Positions 9,187-17,259 of a stretch of DNA of 64,000 nt are shown here, piece after piece. The DNA lies in assembly GCF_019598945.1 (NCBI RefSeq), contig NZ_CP080598.1, positions 4,650,001 to 4,714,000 of the forward strand, given 5' to 3'. The stretch's first letter is position 1, and every line of letters begins with the position of its first letter. The translations under genes were made by a program, and so were the position numbers. Under the pieces are notes generated by a model, which saw only the letters and a list, made by a program, of their open reading frames with translations, had not been told where the DNA came from and ran no database searches. The stretch comes from Sphaerospermopsis torques-reginae ITEP-024 (GTDB taxonomy: Bacteria > Cyanobacteriota > Cyanobacteriia > Cyanobacteriales > Nostocaceae).

Positions 9187-9270
9187 TTTTGATTTTGGAT
9201 TTTGGATTTTGGATTTTGGATTTTGGATTGTTTTTATCAACCCCAATCTAAAATCTAAAATCTAAAATTT
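9187..9270. repeat. Inverted arrays of TTTTGGA and AATCTAA heptads, second copy
   Basis: Five or more ATTTTGG units, a short spacer with TTTTTATCAACCCC, and AATCTAAA units that pair with the first arm. It begins thirteen bases after the GntR stop. Layout and spacer closely match the copy at 6085-6166. Confidence 0.7.
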
Positions 9271-9282
9271 TCCGCCCAATGA

Positions 9283-10123
9283 CTAATCACCAAATAACCC
9301 CAACGAGCAAATTATTTGCGCTTCCTGTTGTCCATCTTCAGGATGGATAATACACAAAGAATTATTATCTCTTAAAGATACAATCATTGTCGCTAATTGT
9401 TCATCATTAATCCCACTTTTTAACTGCAGATTTAATTTAACAACCGTCGTTTCTTTCAAAGGATAATGATATATCTCCTGCACCGCTTTTTTTAAAGTCT
9501 GCCAATCTTCTCCTAAAGTAAATAACGGTGTTTTTGCTTCCGTTTTTTTAATATAATTATCTAAACGGTAATAAGTTCGATATCTAGCACTCTTAGAGCT
9601 TCCTAATTGTCCGTAAATTAATTAATTTTTCCACACCCTCCGCAGGTAAAAAAGAATAACAGAGAATTTCTGATGCTTTTTGGCCTATTCTATCAACCCT
9701 TCCTGCTCTTTGAATTAAGCGAATAATTGCCCAAGGTAAGTCATAATTAATAATAATCCGACAATCTTGTAAATTTTGACCTTCACTTAATACATCCGTA
9801 GCAATTAAAATTCTAATTTCCTGTTCAGGGGTGATATTTTGTTGATTACTTTGGGGACTAAAACGATATACTAAAGATGTGGGATCATTTACCTTACCCG
9901 TAACTAAAGCAGTTTGGGAAATACGCGCTTTTCCTAAACATTCCTGTAAATAACGCGCTGTATCTGCAAACTGAGTAAAAATCAATATTTTCTCATCAGG
10001 ATGAATTTCTGTGAGTAACTTTTGCAAAGTTTGAAATTTTTGATCTTGTTGAAAATTCCATTCTCCACAGTTATTTAATAATTTCAACAATGCTTTAGCA
10101 TCTTCTAGAAGATGTTTTTTAAC
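9283..10123 (-). pseudogene. SNF2-type helicase, C-terminal remnant with frameshift
   Basis: Residues EKILIFTQFADTARYLQE, RILIATDVLSEGQNLQDC and RLIQRAGRVDRIGQKA are motifs IV, V and VI of an SNF2/superfamily II helicase. The frame breaks near 9595, just after GVEKLINL; the continuation (YYRLDNYIKK ... LFTLGEDWQ ... IICSLGLFGD) is open in another frame down to 9283. The 5' side begins at a stop at about 10124 and lacks the ATPase core (motifs I-III). The N-terminal piece of apparently the same gene lies just upstream, fused to an Rpn domain. So this is the end of a helicase gene damaged by an internal deletion and a frameshift. Confidence 0.85.
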
Positions 10124-11121
10124 TCAGACTTAAACAACCGATAATTGCTGGGTTTACCTAAAGTTAATTGTTGACTAAATTCCTGTAATATGCGGTTTTT
10201 CAGGTTAATTGTATCACTTTGGGATATGGGTTTGCGGGATATTCCTAAACCTAAAACTTGGGTAAGTTCATCTTTAGGTAATTTTTGCATTCCAATTAAT
10301 AAACGACAACAATTATTTTCACCTCCGGTAAATTGTTCTATTTCTTCTTCTATTAATTTCCATCCCCGCAGGTTGAAATAACCTACACAAAAATCCGCTT
10401 TATGTGCATTTTTTAAACTTTCTTTGAGGGTGGTTAATAGTCCTTCTTCAATTCCTTCTTCTCTTCCTTCTTCTTTAATTTCTTGATAAACTCTTGTTTG
10501 TTTGAGCGTAATTCCTAACATAGATTCTACCTCATGACGTTTGAGATTTTCAAATTTGTACATCATAATAGTTGTGATCATTTCTATTATGACATTATTT
10601 GATGATGATGGGGTTTTTGATTGGGTTTTTGTTAATAAATATCTCGCTGCTTCTGGTGCTTGATCTTCTGGTATGCTAGTTAACATCATCATTGCTACCC
10701 ATGTAGGTAATTGATGAATGTCTCCCAGTTCATTTAAGTATATTCTATGCACTTGATCACTGTTTAAAAATGTTCGCATTGCATAAGTATTACTTTGTTC
10801 AATGTCACGAGATGGGTAAATGATTACTGTTTCCCAATCTCTAAATTTACTGCGGTTACGGTAAAAATATAAGGAAGATTCCGCTACTATTCTGTCATAC
10901 AATGTTTCATCTTTTTGAAATTGCACCTCGCAGAAATATATTACCCTTGGAGGTTTATTTTCTGGAGGTAAAAATACTCCATCAATTTCAAATTTGGGTT
11001 CTTTAACTGCTACGGAATCAAATCTATAACTATCGGCATTTTCTGGGGGATTTTCCAACAGTTCAAATAATAAAGATGGATATTGTTGGAATAGTTTATA
11101 AAAGATTGTATCTCGACGCAT
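10105..11121 (-). pseudogene. Rpn family nuclease domain fused in frame to a PLD-helicase N-terminus
   Basis: Residues 1 to about 226 are an Rpn-family (recombination-promoting nuclease/putative transposase) protein: MRRDTIFYKLFQQ, KFEIDGVF and FCEVQF form the PD-(D/E)XK-like core, and the part ends in the usual EEGREEGIEEG linker. From about residue 227 (near 10443) the sequence changes to the start of a PLD-type SNF2 helicase (ADFCVGYFNLRGW ... FSQQLTLGKPSNY) and stops after about 110 residues. The reading frame is open throughout, so a chimeric protein could be made. I read it as a deletion product, because the rest of the helicase (ATPase core) is missing and its C-terminal piece follows in another frame. 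Confidence 0.75.
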
Positions 11122-11235
11122 AATGTGGTTATATAAACGTAAATAATTATAACTTATTTTACCATTATTTCAAGTCAAATAATATAATAATTAATATAAG
11201 ATATCGTCTTTCTTACTCTTTTGGAGTATTCTATT

Positions 11236-12000
11236 ATGACTCAATCTTTAACTCCACAAATTACCCCAGAAATTACTAATCGTAAACCTAGTCCTGATGA
11301 TTTTGAAAAACCTGCTATTCCCGATTTAACAAATGTGATTATTGATGATGGTGAACCAGTGGATAATTTAATTTCTGAAAAACAACAACGTTTATTAGTT
11401 TCTTCTCTTTATAGTTCTTTTAATGCTGATCAACCATTTTTAGCTACTGCTAATGTAGGTTTATTTTATGCAGCTAATAAACCTCCCCTTGTTCCTGATA
11501 TCATGTTAAGTTTAGAAGTTACTTTACCAGAAGATTGGTCAGAGAAAAAAGATCAATCTTATTTTACTTGGAATTTTGGTAAATCTCCAGAAATAGTTAT
11601 TGAAATAGTTTCTAATAAGGTGGGAAATGAATTAGGAACTAAATTAAAAGATTATTCTCAAGCGAGAGTAGGTTATTATGTGGTTTTTGATCCTTTCTAT
11701 TATTTAGGAAAACAAAATCTTTACATCTATCAATTAATAGGTGTTAATTATCAATTATTATCCACAAATTGGTTAGAAGGAGTAGGTTTAGGTTTAACTG
11801 TTTGGGAAGGAGAATTTGAAGGAAAAAATTATCAATGGTTAAGAGGGTGTGATGAAAAAGGACAACTTCTATTAATAGGAGATGAAAAAGTAGCAATTGA
11901 AAAACAACGTGCTAACGAAGAAAAACAACGTGCAGATCAAGAACGAAAAAGGGTAGAATATTTAGAGGAAATTTTGCGATCGCAAGGAATCAACTTTTAA
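11236..12000 (+). CDS. Uma2 family (DUF820) protein with coiled-coil tail
   Basis: A 254-residue Uma2-fold protein: PLVPDIMLSLEVTLPEDW (about residues 82-99) and PEIVIEIVSNKVGNE (about 118-132) give the Asp and Glu-x-Val positions of the PD-(D/E)XK core, followed by YYVVFDPFYYL. The C-terminus is a Lys/Arg/Gln-rich coiled coil (EKQRANEEKQRADQERKRV), common in cyanobacterial members. I take the ATG at 11236; the upstream TTG at 11221 belongs to the TTGGAG ribosome-binding region. It lies on the opposite strand between the two damaged defence-type pseudogenes and is itself intact. Confidence 0.85.
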   Translation: MTQSLTPQITPEITNRKPSPDDFEKPAIPDLTNVIIDDGEPVDNLISEKQQRLLVSSLYSSFNADQPFLATANVGLFYAANKPPLVPDIMLSLEVTLPEDWSEKKDQSYFTWNFGKSPEIVIEIVSNKVGNELGTKLKDYSQARVGYYVVFDPFYYLGKQNLYIYQLIGVNYQLLSTNWLEGVGLGLTVWEGEFEGKNYQWLRGCDEKGQLLLIGDEKVAIEKQRANEEKQRADQERKRVEYLEEILRSQGINF

Positions 12001-12187
12001 TATCAGTTTAATATGAGATTGATTCAGATCCCCAACTTCTATCCTTAATTTATCATGCTAAAACTTGTAATTTGGATTGAGTTTGTAATACCTGTTGTAA
12101 AGGTTTGAAAATCTCTGATTAATTGTCTGAATCAGGATGTCCAGGATTTTAGGATTTTCAGGATGAAAATAGCAGTTTTTTAATAAT

Positions 12188-12998
12188 CAAAGTCTATTCA
12201 ATTTCATAACTTGGGCAATTATTCCATCTAATTCTGCGCGAATTTTTCCCCTTTCTCTCTCTTCTGTAACTCCGTTTTTATGACTTCCTCATCACCGGGA
12301 AAACTATTTAACTCCTCCACATCATGACGCATAAACCGCGCAGGAAAAGATAAAGTTTGCTTACCATTTTCAAAAGTCAAAATTACAAACTTAAAACTTT
12401 TGTGTACACCTTCAAAAATACCCTTTTTATTTTCAAAACAGAATAAACCAGTAATATTAGTTTGAGAAAATAACATTTCTCGTAATTGCTTAGTACCCAA
12501 ATCTGTATAAATACCGCTAGGAATAACTAAACCACATTCACCATTTACAGAAAGTAAATTAACACATTGTTCTACAAACAAAGCATATAAATTAATTTTT
12601 CTAGCAACACTTTTACCATCAACTAAAGATTTTTGATTGCGATATTGTTAAGCATTTTTAAAATAAGCACTAACATGAGGATAACTACTACAATAATTTA
12701 ACCATGCTTGACGCATTTCCTCATCTTCCATAAACTTATTAAATTGTTGTGTCCATGTTTTTATATCTAATTTTTTCTTCTGAATTAAATTATCAAATTG
12801 TTGGAAAAACTCTTTTTCATCAGTTTGAAAAACTTCCCAAGGAGGATTACCCAAAATAATATCAAAACCACCTTTAGCAATAATTTGATCAAAATGATAA
12901 CCCCAATGAAAAGGTTTTAACCCTTCCATATCCGCAAGATTCAAAAGTCGTTTAACAGGTTTACCCTTTAACTGAACTTCTTCATAATCTAAAGTCAA
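12188..12998 (-). pseudogene. Eco57I-like N6-adenine methyltransferase remnant
   Basis: The first segment (12998 to 12648) contains HFDQIIAKGGFDIILGNPPWEVFQ, where NPPW is the catalytic motif IV of adenine-N6 methyltransferases. One in-frame TAA (12648-12650) breaks it after YFKNA; the same frame then continues with QYRNQKSLVDGK...INLYALFVEQCVNLL and LVIPSGIYTDLGTKQLR down to 12228. A third piece, KIRAELDGIIAQVMKLNRL, is open in the next frame and looks like the family's C-terminal part. The N-terminal part is also lost: the 5' side runs into a palindromic repeat. Full-length proteins of this kind exceed 1000 residues. It was probably the partner of the damaged helicase at 9.3-10.4 kb. Confidence 0.85.
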
Positions 12999-12999
12999 G

Positions 13000-13239
13000 G
13001 TAGGTTGGGTTGAGGGACGAAACCCAACATTTACAGGTGTTAGAGGATGTTTGAAAAGTTTTTAATGTATAAATAAACCCCTCTCCAAACCTCTCCCTGA
13101 CGCGGGGAGAGGCTTTGAAACCCCCATTCCCTTGTAGGGAAGGGGGGAAGGGGGGTTAGGTTTCTAGAGATTATCGGTTTCATCTAATACTTTTCAAACA
13201 CCCTCTTAGTTGGGTTTCACTTTGTTCAACCCAACCTAC
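13000..13239. repeat. Palindromic intergenic repeat split by a MITE
   Basis: The left arm GTAGGTTGGGTTGAGG (from 13000) and the right arm CAACCCAACCTAC (to 13239) are inverted copies, with GAAACCCAACA and GTTGGGTTTCAC as inner partners. Removing the insertion at 13043-13205 restores one continuous palindromic element. Its right end supplies the stop codon of the neighbouring DUF29 gene. Confidence 0.7.
13043..13205. mobile_element. 163-bp MITE with TTA target duplication
   Basis: Terminal inverted repeats GAGG(A/G)TGTTTGAAAAGT at both ends, one mismatch in 17 bases. It is flanked by TTA on both sides (13040-13042 and 13206-13208). The interior has GC-rich inverted stretches (GGGGAGAGG, AAGGGGGGAAGGGGGG) and no reading frame. 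It sits inside the older palindromic repeat. Confidence 0.75.
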
Positions 13240-13700
13240 ATCTCATTACCCAAAAAATCCACATCTAACAACTGTTCTAAAGTATAAGGACATTCTTGGG
13301 GAAAATCTACTTTAAACTTAGTTTTTACCCGCACAAATTTTAAAGCATCAGCATAAATATCTAACATTTCCTCAGATAAATAATTGCGTAAATTACCCGT
13401 TAAACGTCGTTTTAATTGGTTTCTAAAACTGACAATTTCCGCTTGCCAATGATGGCCATTTCTTTCAGTTTCTTCTGTCCAATACTGATATAATAATAAA
13501 TGTCTAATAATTTGTTCTAAAAGACTAGCAACTGCATTTTTCTTTTCATTACCCAAGTCTTCCAACTCCTCAATTAAATTATTTAAGTCCACATCATTAA
13601 ATCTACCTTGTTTTAATAATTCAATGTTAGTTAACAACCATTCATAATCATCACTTTCATAGAGTTTTTGTAAATATTCCAAATTACTAATCACACTCAT
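13236..13700 (-). CDS. DUF29 protein, copy A
   Basis: A 154-residue DUF29 protein, all-helical by appearance, starting MSVISNLEYLQKLYESDDYEW and carrying LIEELEDLGNEKKNAVASLL and HWQAEIVSFRNQL. The family is widespread in cyanobacteria and has no established function. It is the last of four tandem copies on the minus strand and pairs with copy B (next upstream); copies C and D form the equivalent pair. Its closest relative here is copy C, from which it differs at roughly a quarter of positions. The stop codon is provided by the adjacent palindromic repeat, so the tail (LGNEM) may have been altered. Confidence 0.85.
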   Translation of the reverse strand: MSVISNLEYLQKLYESDDYEWLLTNIELLKQGRFNDVDLNNLIEELEDLGNEKKNAVASLLEQIIRHLLLYQYWTEETERNGHHWQAEIVSFRNQLKRRLTGNLRNYLSEEMLDIYADALKFVRVKTKFKVDFPQECPYTLEQLLDVDFLGNEM

Positions 13701-13985
13701 AAAATCACCTCTAATTTATTTCACCAATTACCAATTACCCATTACCCAAAAAATCCACATCTAACAACTGTTCCAAAGTATAAGGACATTCTGAAGCAAA
13801 ACTCACAGTAAACCCCGTTTTTTCCTGTACATAACCCAAAGCATCATGATAAATATCAGCCAAAATAGAACTTAGATAATTAGATAAATTAGTAGTTAAT
13901 CTATCTTTTAATTGTATCCTAAAACTTCTAATTTCCGCACGCCAATGATTTTTATTTCTTTCATATTCACTTTTCCAAAAATTTA

Positions 13986-14929
13986 TAGTCATTTAACTTA
14001 AGAATGAGACATTAAGATACACAATAATCACGGATGATTTTATCTAAGGGTGTATTTGAGGGAGCATACATTCTGGCTCTCTTTAAGGCACTAAAATCAT
14101 GCTCAATATCGTTCAAATCAGGAGAATACTTAGGGAGGAATATGACCTGATGACCTGCATCTTCAACTATTTGTTTAATCACTGTTTTTCGATGAATTGG
14201 TGCATTATCCATAATCAAAACTGATGTAATGGTTAATGATGGTAATAAATATATTGATAACCAGCCTTCAAAACCTTCTGCATTCAAACTTCCCGTGAAT
14301 ATCATTGGTGCGATTAAATCTTTTTTTCCTTTTCTTCTACCTGCGACTAAGTTTTCTCTTTTTCCCCTCTTTCCTTGCCTATCTCCATAAATCTTTTTTC
14401 CTCTTTTTGACCAAGCATAACTACAATCTGGAAATTCTTAAAATCCTGACTCATCAACGAATACTAAACTTTTACTCCCATATATTTTGATTAATTTTCG
14501 TAAATCCTGATAATATTTTATCCTTTCTTTTCTACTTCTTTCTCTATAACGTAGTTCTTTTTTTTTCTGGTTATTTTCATTTTTTTTAGTGCCTTAAAAA
14601 TTGCAGTTGTACTTACGCCGAATTTTTCGGCTCTCTGTTTTAATCTAGCTTCTGGATTTTCTTGTATATCTTTTGACAATTCTCTTATATCTAGCGATCG
14701 CTGACGATATTTTACCTTTGTTGCTGCCAGTTCCTTTCTCTCCAGCCATCTGTATATTGACGCTCTTCCTATTCCAAACACTTGCGCCGCTTTGCTGACT
14801 CTACCACCATTTTCTATATAATCTATTACTTTTTGTCTTAAATCTAAACTATAAGCCATGATTTCTACTCCCATACCTTCTCTCTTCAATTTTACACTCT
14901 TTTTGTCTCATTCTTAAGTTAAACTACTA
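13986..14929. mobile_element. IS630-family insertion sequence, 944 bp
   Basis: The 25-bp terminal inverted repeats (13986-14010 and 14905-14929) share TTTAACTTAAGAATGAGAC and begin TAGT. The element is flanked by TA at 13984-13985 and 14930-14931, the target duplication typical of IS630/Tc1-mariner elements. The undisturbed target is visible in DUF29 copy D. The element carries one transposase region on the minus strand, which is broken. Confidence 0.92.
14012..14889 (-). pseudogene. IS630-family transposase, interrupted
   Basis: The N-terminal part (YSLDLRQKVIDYIENGG, then VFGIGRASIYRWLERKE) is the helix-turn-helix domain. The C-terminal part has VFVDESGF, LIMDNAPIHRK and PDLNDIEHDFSALKR, the three DDE-type acidic positions. 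The first frame ends in TAA at 14518-14520 while the rest is in the -1 frame; an A-rich stretch at 14524-14530 could allow -1 slippage, as some IS630 elements use. But a second stop, TAA at 14438-14440 right after VFVDESGF, lies in the catalytic frame, so the copy is probably dead unless read through. Confidence 0.85.
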
Positions 14930-15199
14930 TAATAGTAACAGATGTCTAATAATTTGTTCTAACAGACTTTTAACCTGGTGTTTATCTCGCTTGGCCAATG
15001 ACTCCAACTCCTCAATTAAATTCTCTAAATCCACATCATTCAATTTACGTTGTTTCAATAATTCAATATTAGCTAACAACCATTCATGATCATCAATTTC
15101 ATAGAGTTGTTGTAAATACTCTAAATTACTAATTACACTCATAACCTCACCTCTTAATTTTGGTATGGGTAATTCATGAATTACCCCTACAATTGAATA

Positions 15200-15655
15200 T
15201 TAACCCAAAAAATCCCCATCTAACAACTGTTCCAAACTGTAAGGACATTTTTGAGGAAAATCTACTTTAAACTTAGTTTTTACCTGCACATATTTTAACG
15301 CTCTCTGATAAATATGATCAAGTTCATCAGCTAGGAAATTACGTAAATTAGTAGTTAATCTATCCTCCAGTTGATAACGAAAACCTAAAATTTCTGATTG
15401 CCAATGATGACCATTATTTTCTATTTCTTCCGTCCAATATTGCAGTAATAAAAGATGTCTAATAACTTGTTCTAATAAACTTTTAACCGCATTTTTCTTT
15501 TCATTACCCAAATCTGCCAACTCCTCAATCAAATTCTCTAAATCCACATCATTAAATTTACGTTGTTGTAATAATTCAATGTTAGTCAATAACCATTCAT
15601 AATCATCAATTTCATAGAGTTGTTGTAAATACTCCAAATTACTAATCACACTCAT
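15200..15655 (-). CDS. DUF29 protein, copy C
   Basis: A 151-residue DUF29 protein: MSVISNLEYLQQLYEIDDYE, LIEELADLGNEKKNAVKSLL, HWQSEILGFRYQL and FPQKCPYSLEQLLDGDFLG. It is the counterpart of copy A in the second pair (C and D). The spacer to copy D contains AATTACC repeats that also stand between A and B, so the pair was duplicated as a unit of about 1.02 kb. Function unknown; all four copies run on the minus strand with spacers of 34-57 bases and could be one transcript. Confidence 0.85.
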   Translation of the reverse strand: MSVISNLEYLQQLYEIDDYEWLLTNIELLQQRKFNDVDLENLIEELADLGNEKKNAVKSLLEQVIRHLLLLQYWTEEIENNGHHWQSEILGFRYQLEDRLTTNLRNFLADELDHIYQRALKYVQVKTKFKVDFPQKCPYSLEQLLDGDFLG

Positions 15656-15703
15656 AAAATCACCTCTAATTTATTTCACCAATTACCCATTACCAATTAC
15701 CAA

Positions 15704-16165
15704 TTACCCATTACCCAAAAAATCCACATCTAACAACTGTTCCAAATTATAAGGACATTCTTGGGGAAAACTCACAGTAAACCCCGTTTTTTCCTGTACA
15801 TAACCCAAAGCATCATGATAAATATCAGCCAAAATAGAACTTAGATAATTAGATAAATTAGTAGTTAATCTATCTTTTAATTGTATCCTAAAACTTCTAA
15901 TTTCCGCCCGCCAATGATTTTTATTTCTTTCATATTCACTTTTCCAAAAATTTAATAGTAACAGATGTCTAATAATTTGTTCTAACAGACTTTTAACCTG
16001 GTGTTTATCTCGCTTGGCCAATGACTCCAACTCCTCAATTAAATTCTCTAAATCCACATCATTAAATTTACGTTGTTTTAATAATTCAATGTTAGCTAAC
16101 AACCATTCATGATCATCAATTTCATAGAGTTGTTGTAAATACTCTAAATTACTAATCACACTCAT
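15704..16165 (-). CDS. DUF29 protein, copy D
   Basis: A 153-residue DUF29 protein, the intact twin of the split copy B: both have ELESLAKRDKHQVKSLLEQ and NFWKSEYERNKNHWRAEI, and they differ at only a few positions. It is the first gene of the array. The 57 bases upstream, containing the palindrome GGGGTAATTCATGAATTACCCC, also precede copy B. The strong similarity of B and D compared with A and C suggests recent duplication or gene conversion. Confidence 0.85.
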   Translation of the reverse strand: MSVISNLEYLQQLYEIDDHEWLLANIELLKQRKFNDVDLENLIEELESLAKRDKHQVKSLLEQIIRHLLLLNFWKSEYERNKNHWRAEIRSFRIQLKDRLTTNLSNYLSSILADIYHDALGYVQEKTGFTVSFPQECPYNLEQLLDVDFLGNG

Positions 16166-16222
16166 AACCTCACCTCTTAATTTTGGTAGGGGTAATTCAT
16201 GAATTACCCCTACAATTGAATA

Positions 16223-17062
16223 TTACCAATTACCCAAAAAATCCCGCACCTTCTGTAAATAAGTTTCTGCATCTTCCAACATCGGAAAATGTGCGGTATT
16301 AGCAATAATTTCTAGCTGCACCTTATCACTCAAAACAGCCGCTTTTCTACCTAAATCAGCAGGAATAATTAAATCATATTCTCCCGCTATTAACAAAGTG
16401 GGTACTGTTAACTTAGCAAATTCTAAAGGCATTGTTTCCGCTTGTTCTTTACTCACAGAAGTAAAAATTGTCCCTAAAGCAGAATCATAATCAGCGTCAA
16501 TAAAATCTTGTAAAAAAGCTTGTCTCTCAGCTTTGGGAATCGGACGATGTAAAAACCTCGCCATAAACATCCTATCCGCAAAAGGTATTTTCCCCAACCA
16601 TTGAGGACGAAATTTAACTACTAAACCACCAAATTTATAGAAAGCTGCAAAGGCTTTTTCATCATATTCAAAAATCCCACTACAAGTTAAAATTCCCTTG
16701 ATAACTTTTTGGGGATAACGATTAAAAAATAAAGTCGCAATCGAAGCACCCATAGAATGGGCATTAATATAAACACGCTCCAGATTTAATTCATTTAATA
16801 ATACTGCTAAATCTTCCGCATATTCTGTTAATTCATAACTCAATTTACTGCCATCTTGGGCTTGACATTGAGAACGCCCAAAACCGCGCATATCATATAA
16901 TAAACAATCAAAATTATCTGCTAAAGCCTCAGCCGTACTGCGCCAATATCTACACGAACCCGCCCACCCATGCAAAAAAACCATCACAGGTTTTACCACA
17001 TCTGATGGTTTCTTGATCCACTCGTAATAATGCTCAACCCCGCGAACTTTTATATAAGTCAT
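16223..17062 (-). CDS. Alpha/beta hydrolase
   Basis: A 279-residue alpha/beta-fold hydrolase. The oxyanion strand VMVFLHGWAGSCRYW (about residues 25-39), nucleophile motif INAHSMGAS (Ser in AHSMG instead of the usual GHSMG), acid residue in AGEYDLIIP and NTAHFPMLED with the catalytic His are all visible, as is YDMRGFGRS. The substrate is unknown; similar proteins are esterases or C-C hydrolases. I start at the ATG at 17062 (MTYIKVRG). The frame is open further upstream, but that part translates heptad repeats and the antisense of clpX. Confidence 0.85.
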   Translation of the reverse strand: MTYIKVRGVEHYYEWIKKPSDVVKPVMVFLHGWAGSCRYWRSTAEALADNFDCLLYDMRGFGRSQCQAQDGSKLSYELTEYAEDLAVLLNELNLERVYINAHSMGASIATLFFNRYPQKVIKGILTCSGIFEYDEKAFAAFYKFGGLVVKFRPQWLGKIPFADRMFMARFLHRPIPKAERQAFLQDFIDADYDSALGTIFTSVSKEQAETMPLEFAKLTVPTLLIAGEYDLIIPADLGRKAAVLSDKVQLEIIANTAHFPMLEDAETYLQKVRDFLGNW

Positions 17063-17082
17063 AATTTTTAGAGATAGGTGAC

Positions 17083-17115
17083 AGGTGACAGGTGATAGGT
17101 GACAGGTGACAGTAA
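17083..17115. repeat. GGTGACA heptad array (STRR)
   Basis: About four to five head-to-tail GGTGACA units, one of them GGTGATA, upstream of the hydrolase start. They are the reverse of the TCACCTG-type arrays elsewhere in the window. Confidence 0.65.
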
Positions 17116-17259
17116 GAAGGGAATAGGGAACAGGTGACTGGGGACTGGGAAAGATTTTATACTTCTCTCCCCATGTGCCTTCCTTCTCTTCTCTTTCTTC
17201 TTCTTCGTGTCCTTCGTGTCTTCGTGGTTCATTAAAACCTCCTGCCTCCTGCCTCCTTC

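Larger units (their letters stand above)
13735..15142 (-). pseudogene. DUF29 copy B, split by IS630-family element
   Basis: The first 71 codons (15142 to 14927, ending RHLLLL) and the last 80 codons (13992 to 13735, beginning NFWKSEYERNKNHW) together equal one DUF29 gene. Between them lies a 944-bp insertion sequence at a TA. Copy D, which is nearly identical, shows the uninterrupted sequence at the same point. The ATG that opens the 3' piece (MTI) comes from the element's end and is not a native start. Confidence 0.9.

Noticed and set aside
13735-13992. Separate short DUF29 gene
   Set aside because: It is the 3' half of copy B; its ATG derives from the IS630 end.
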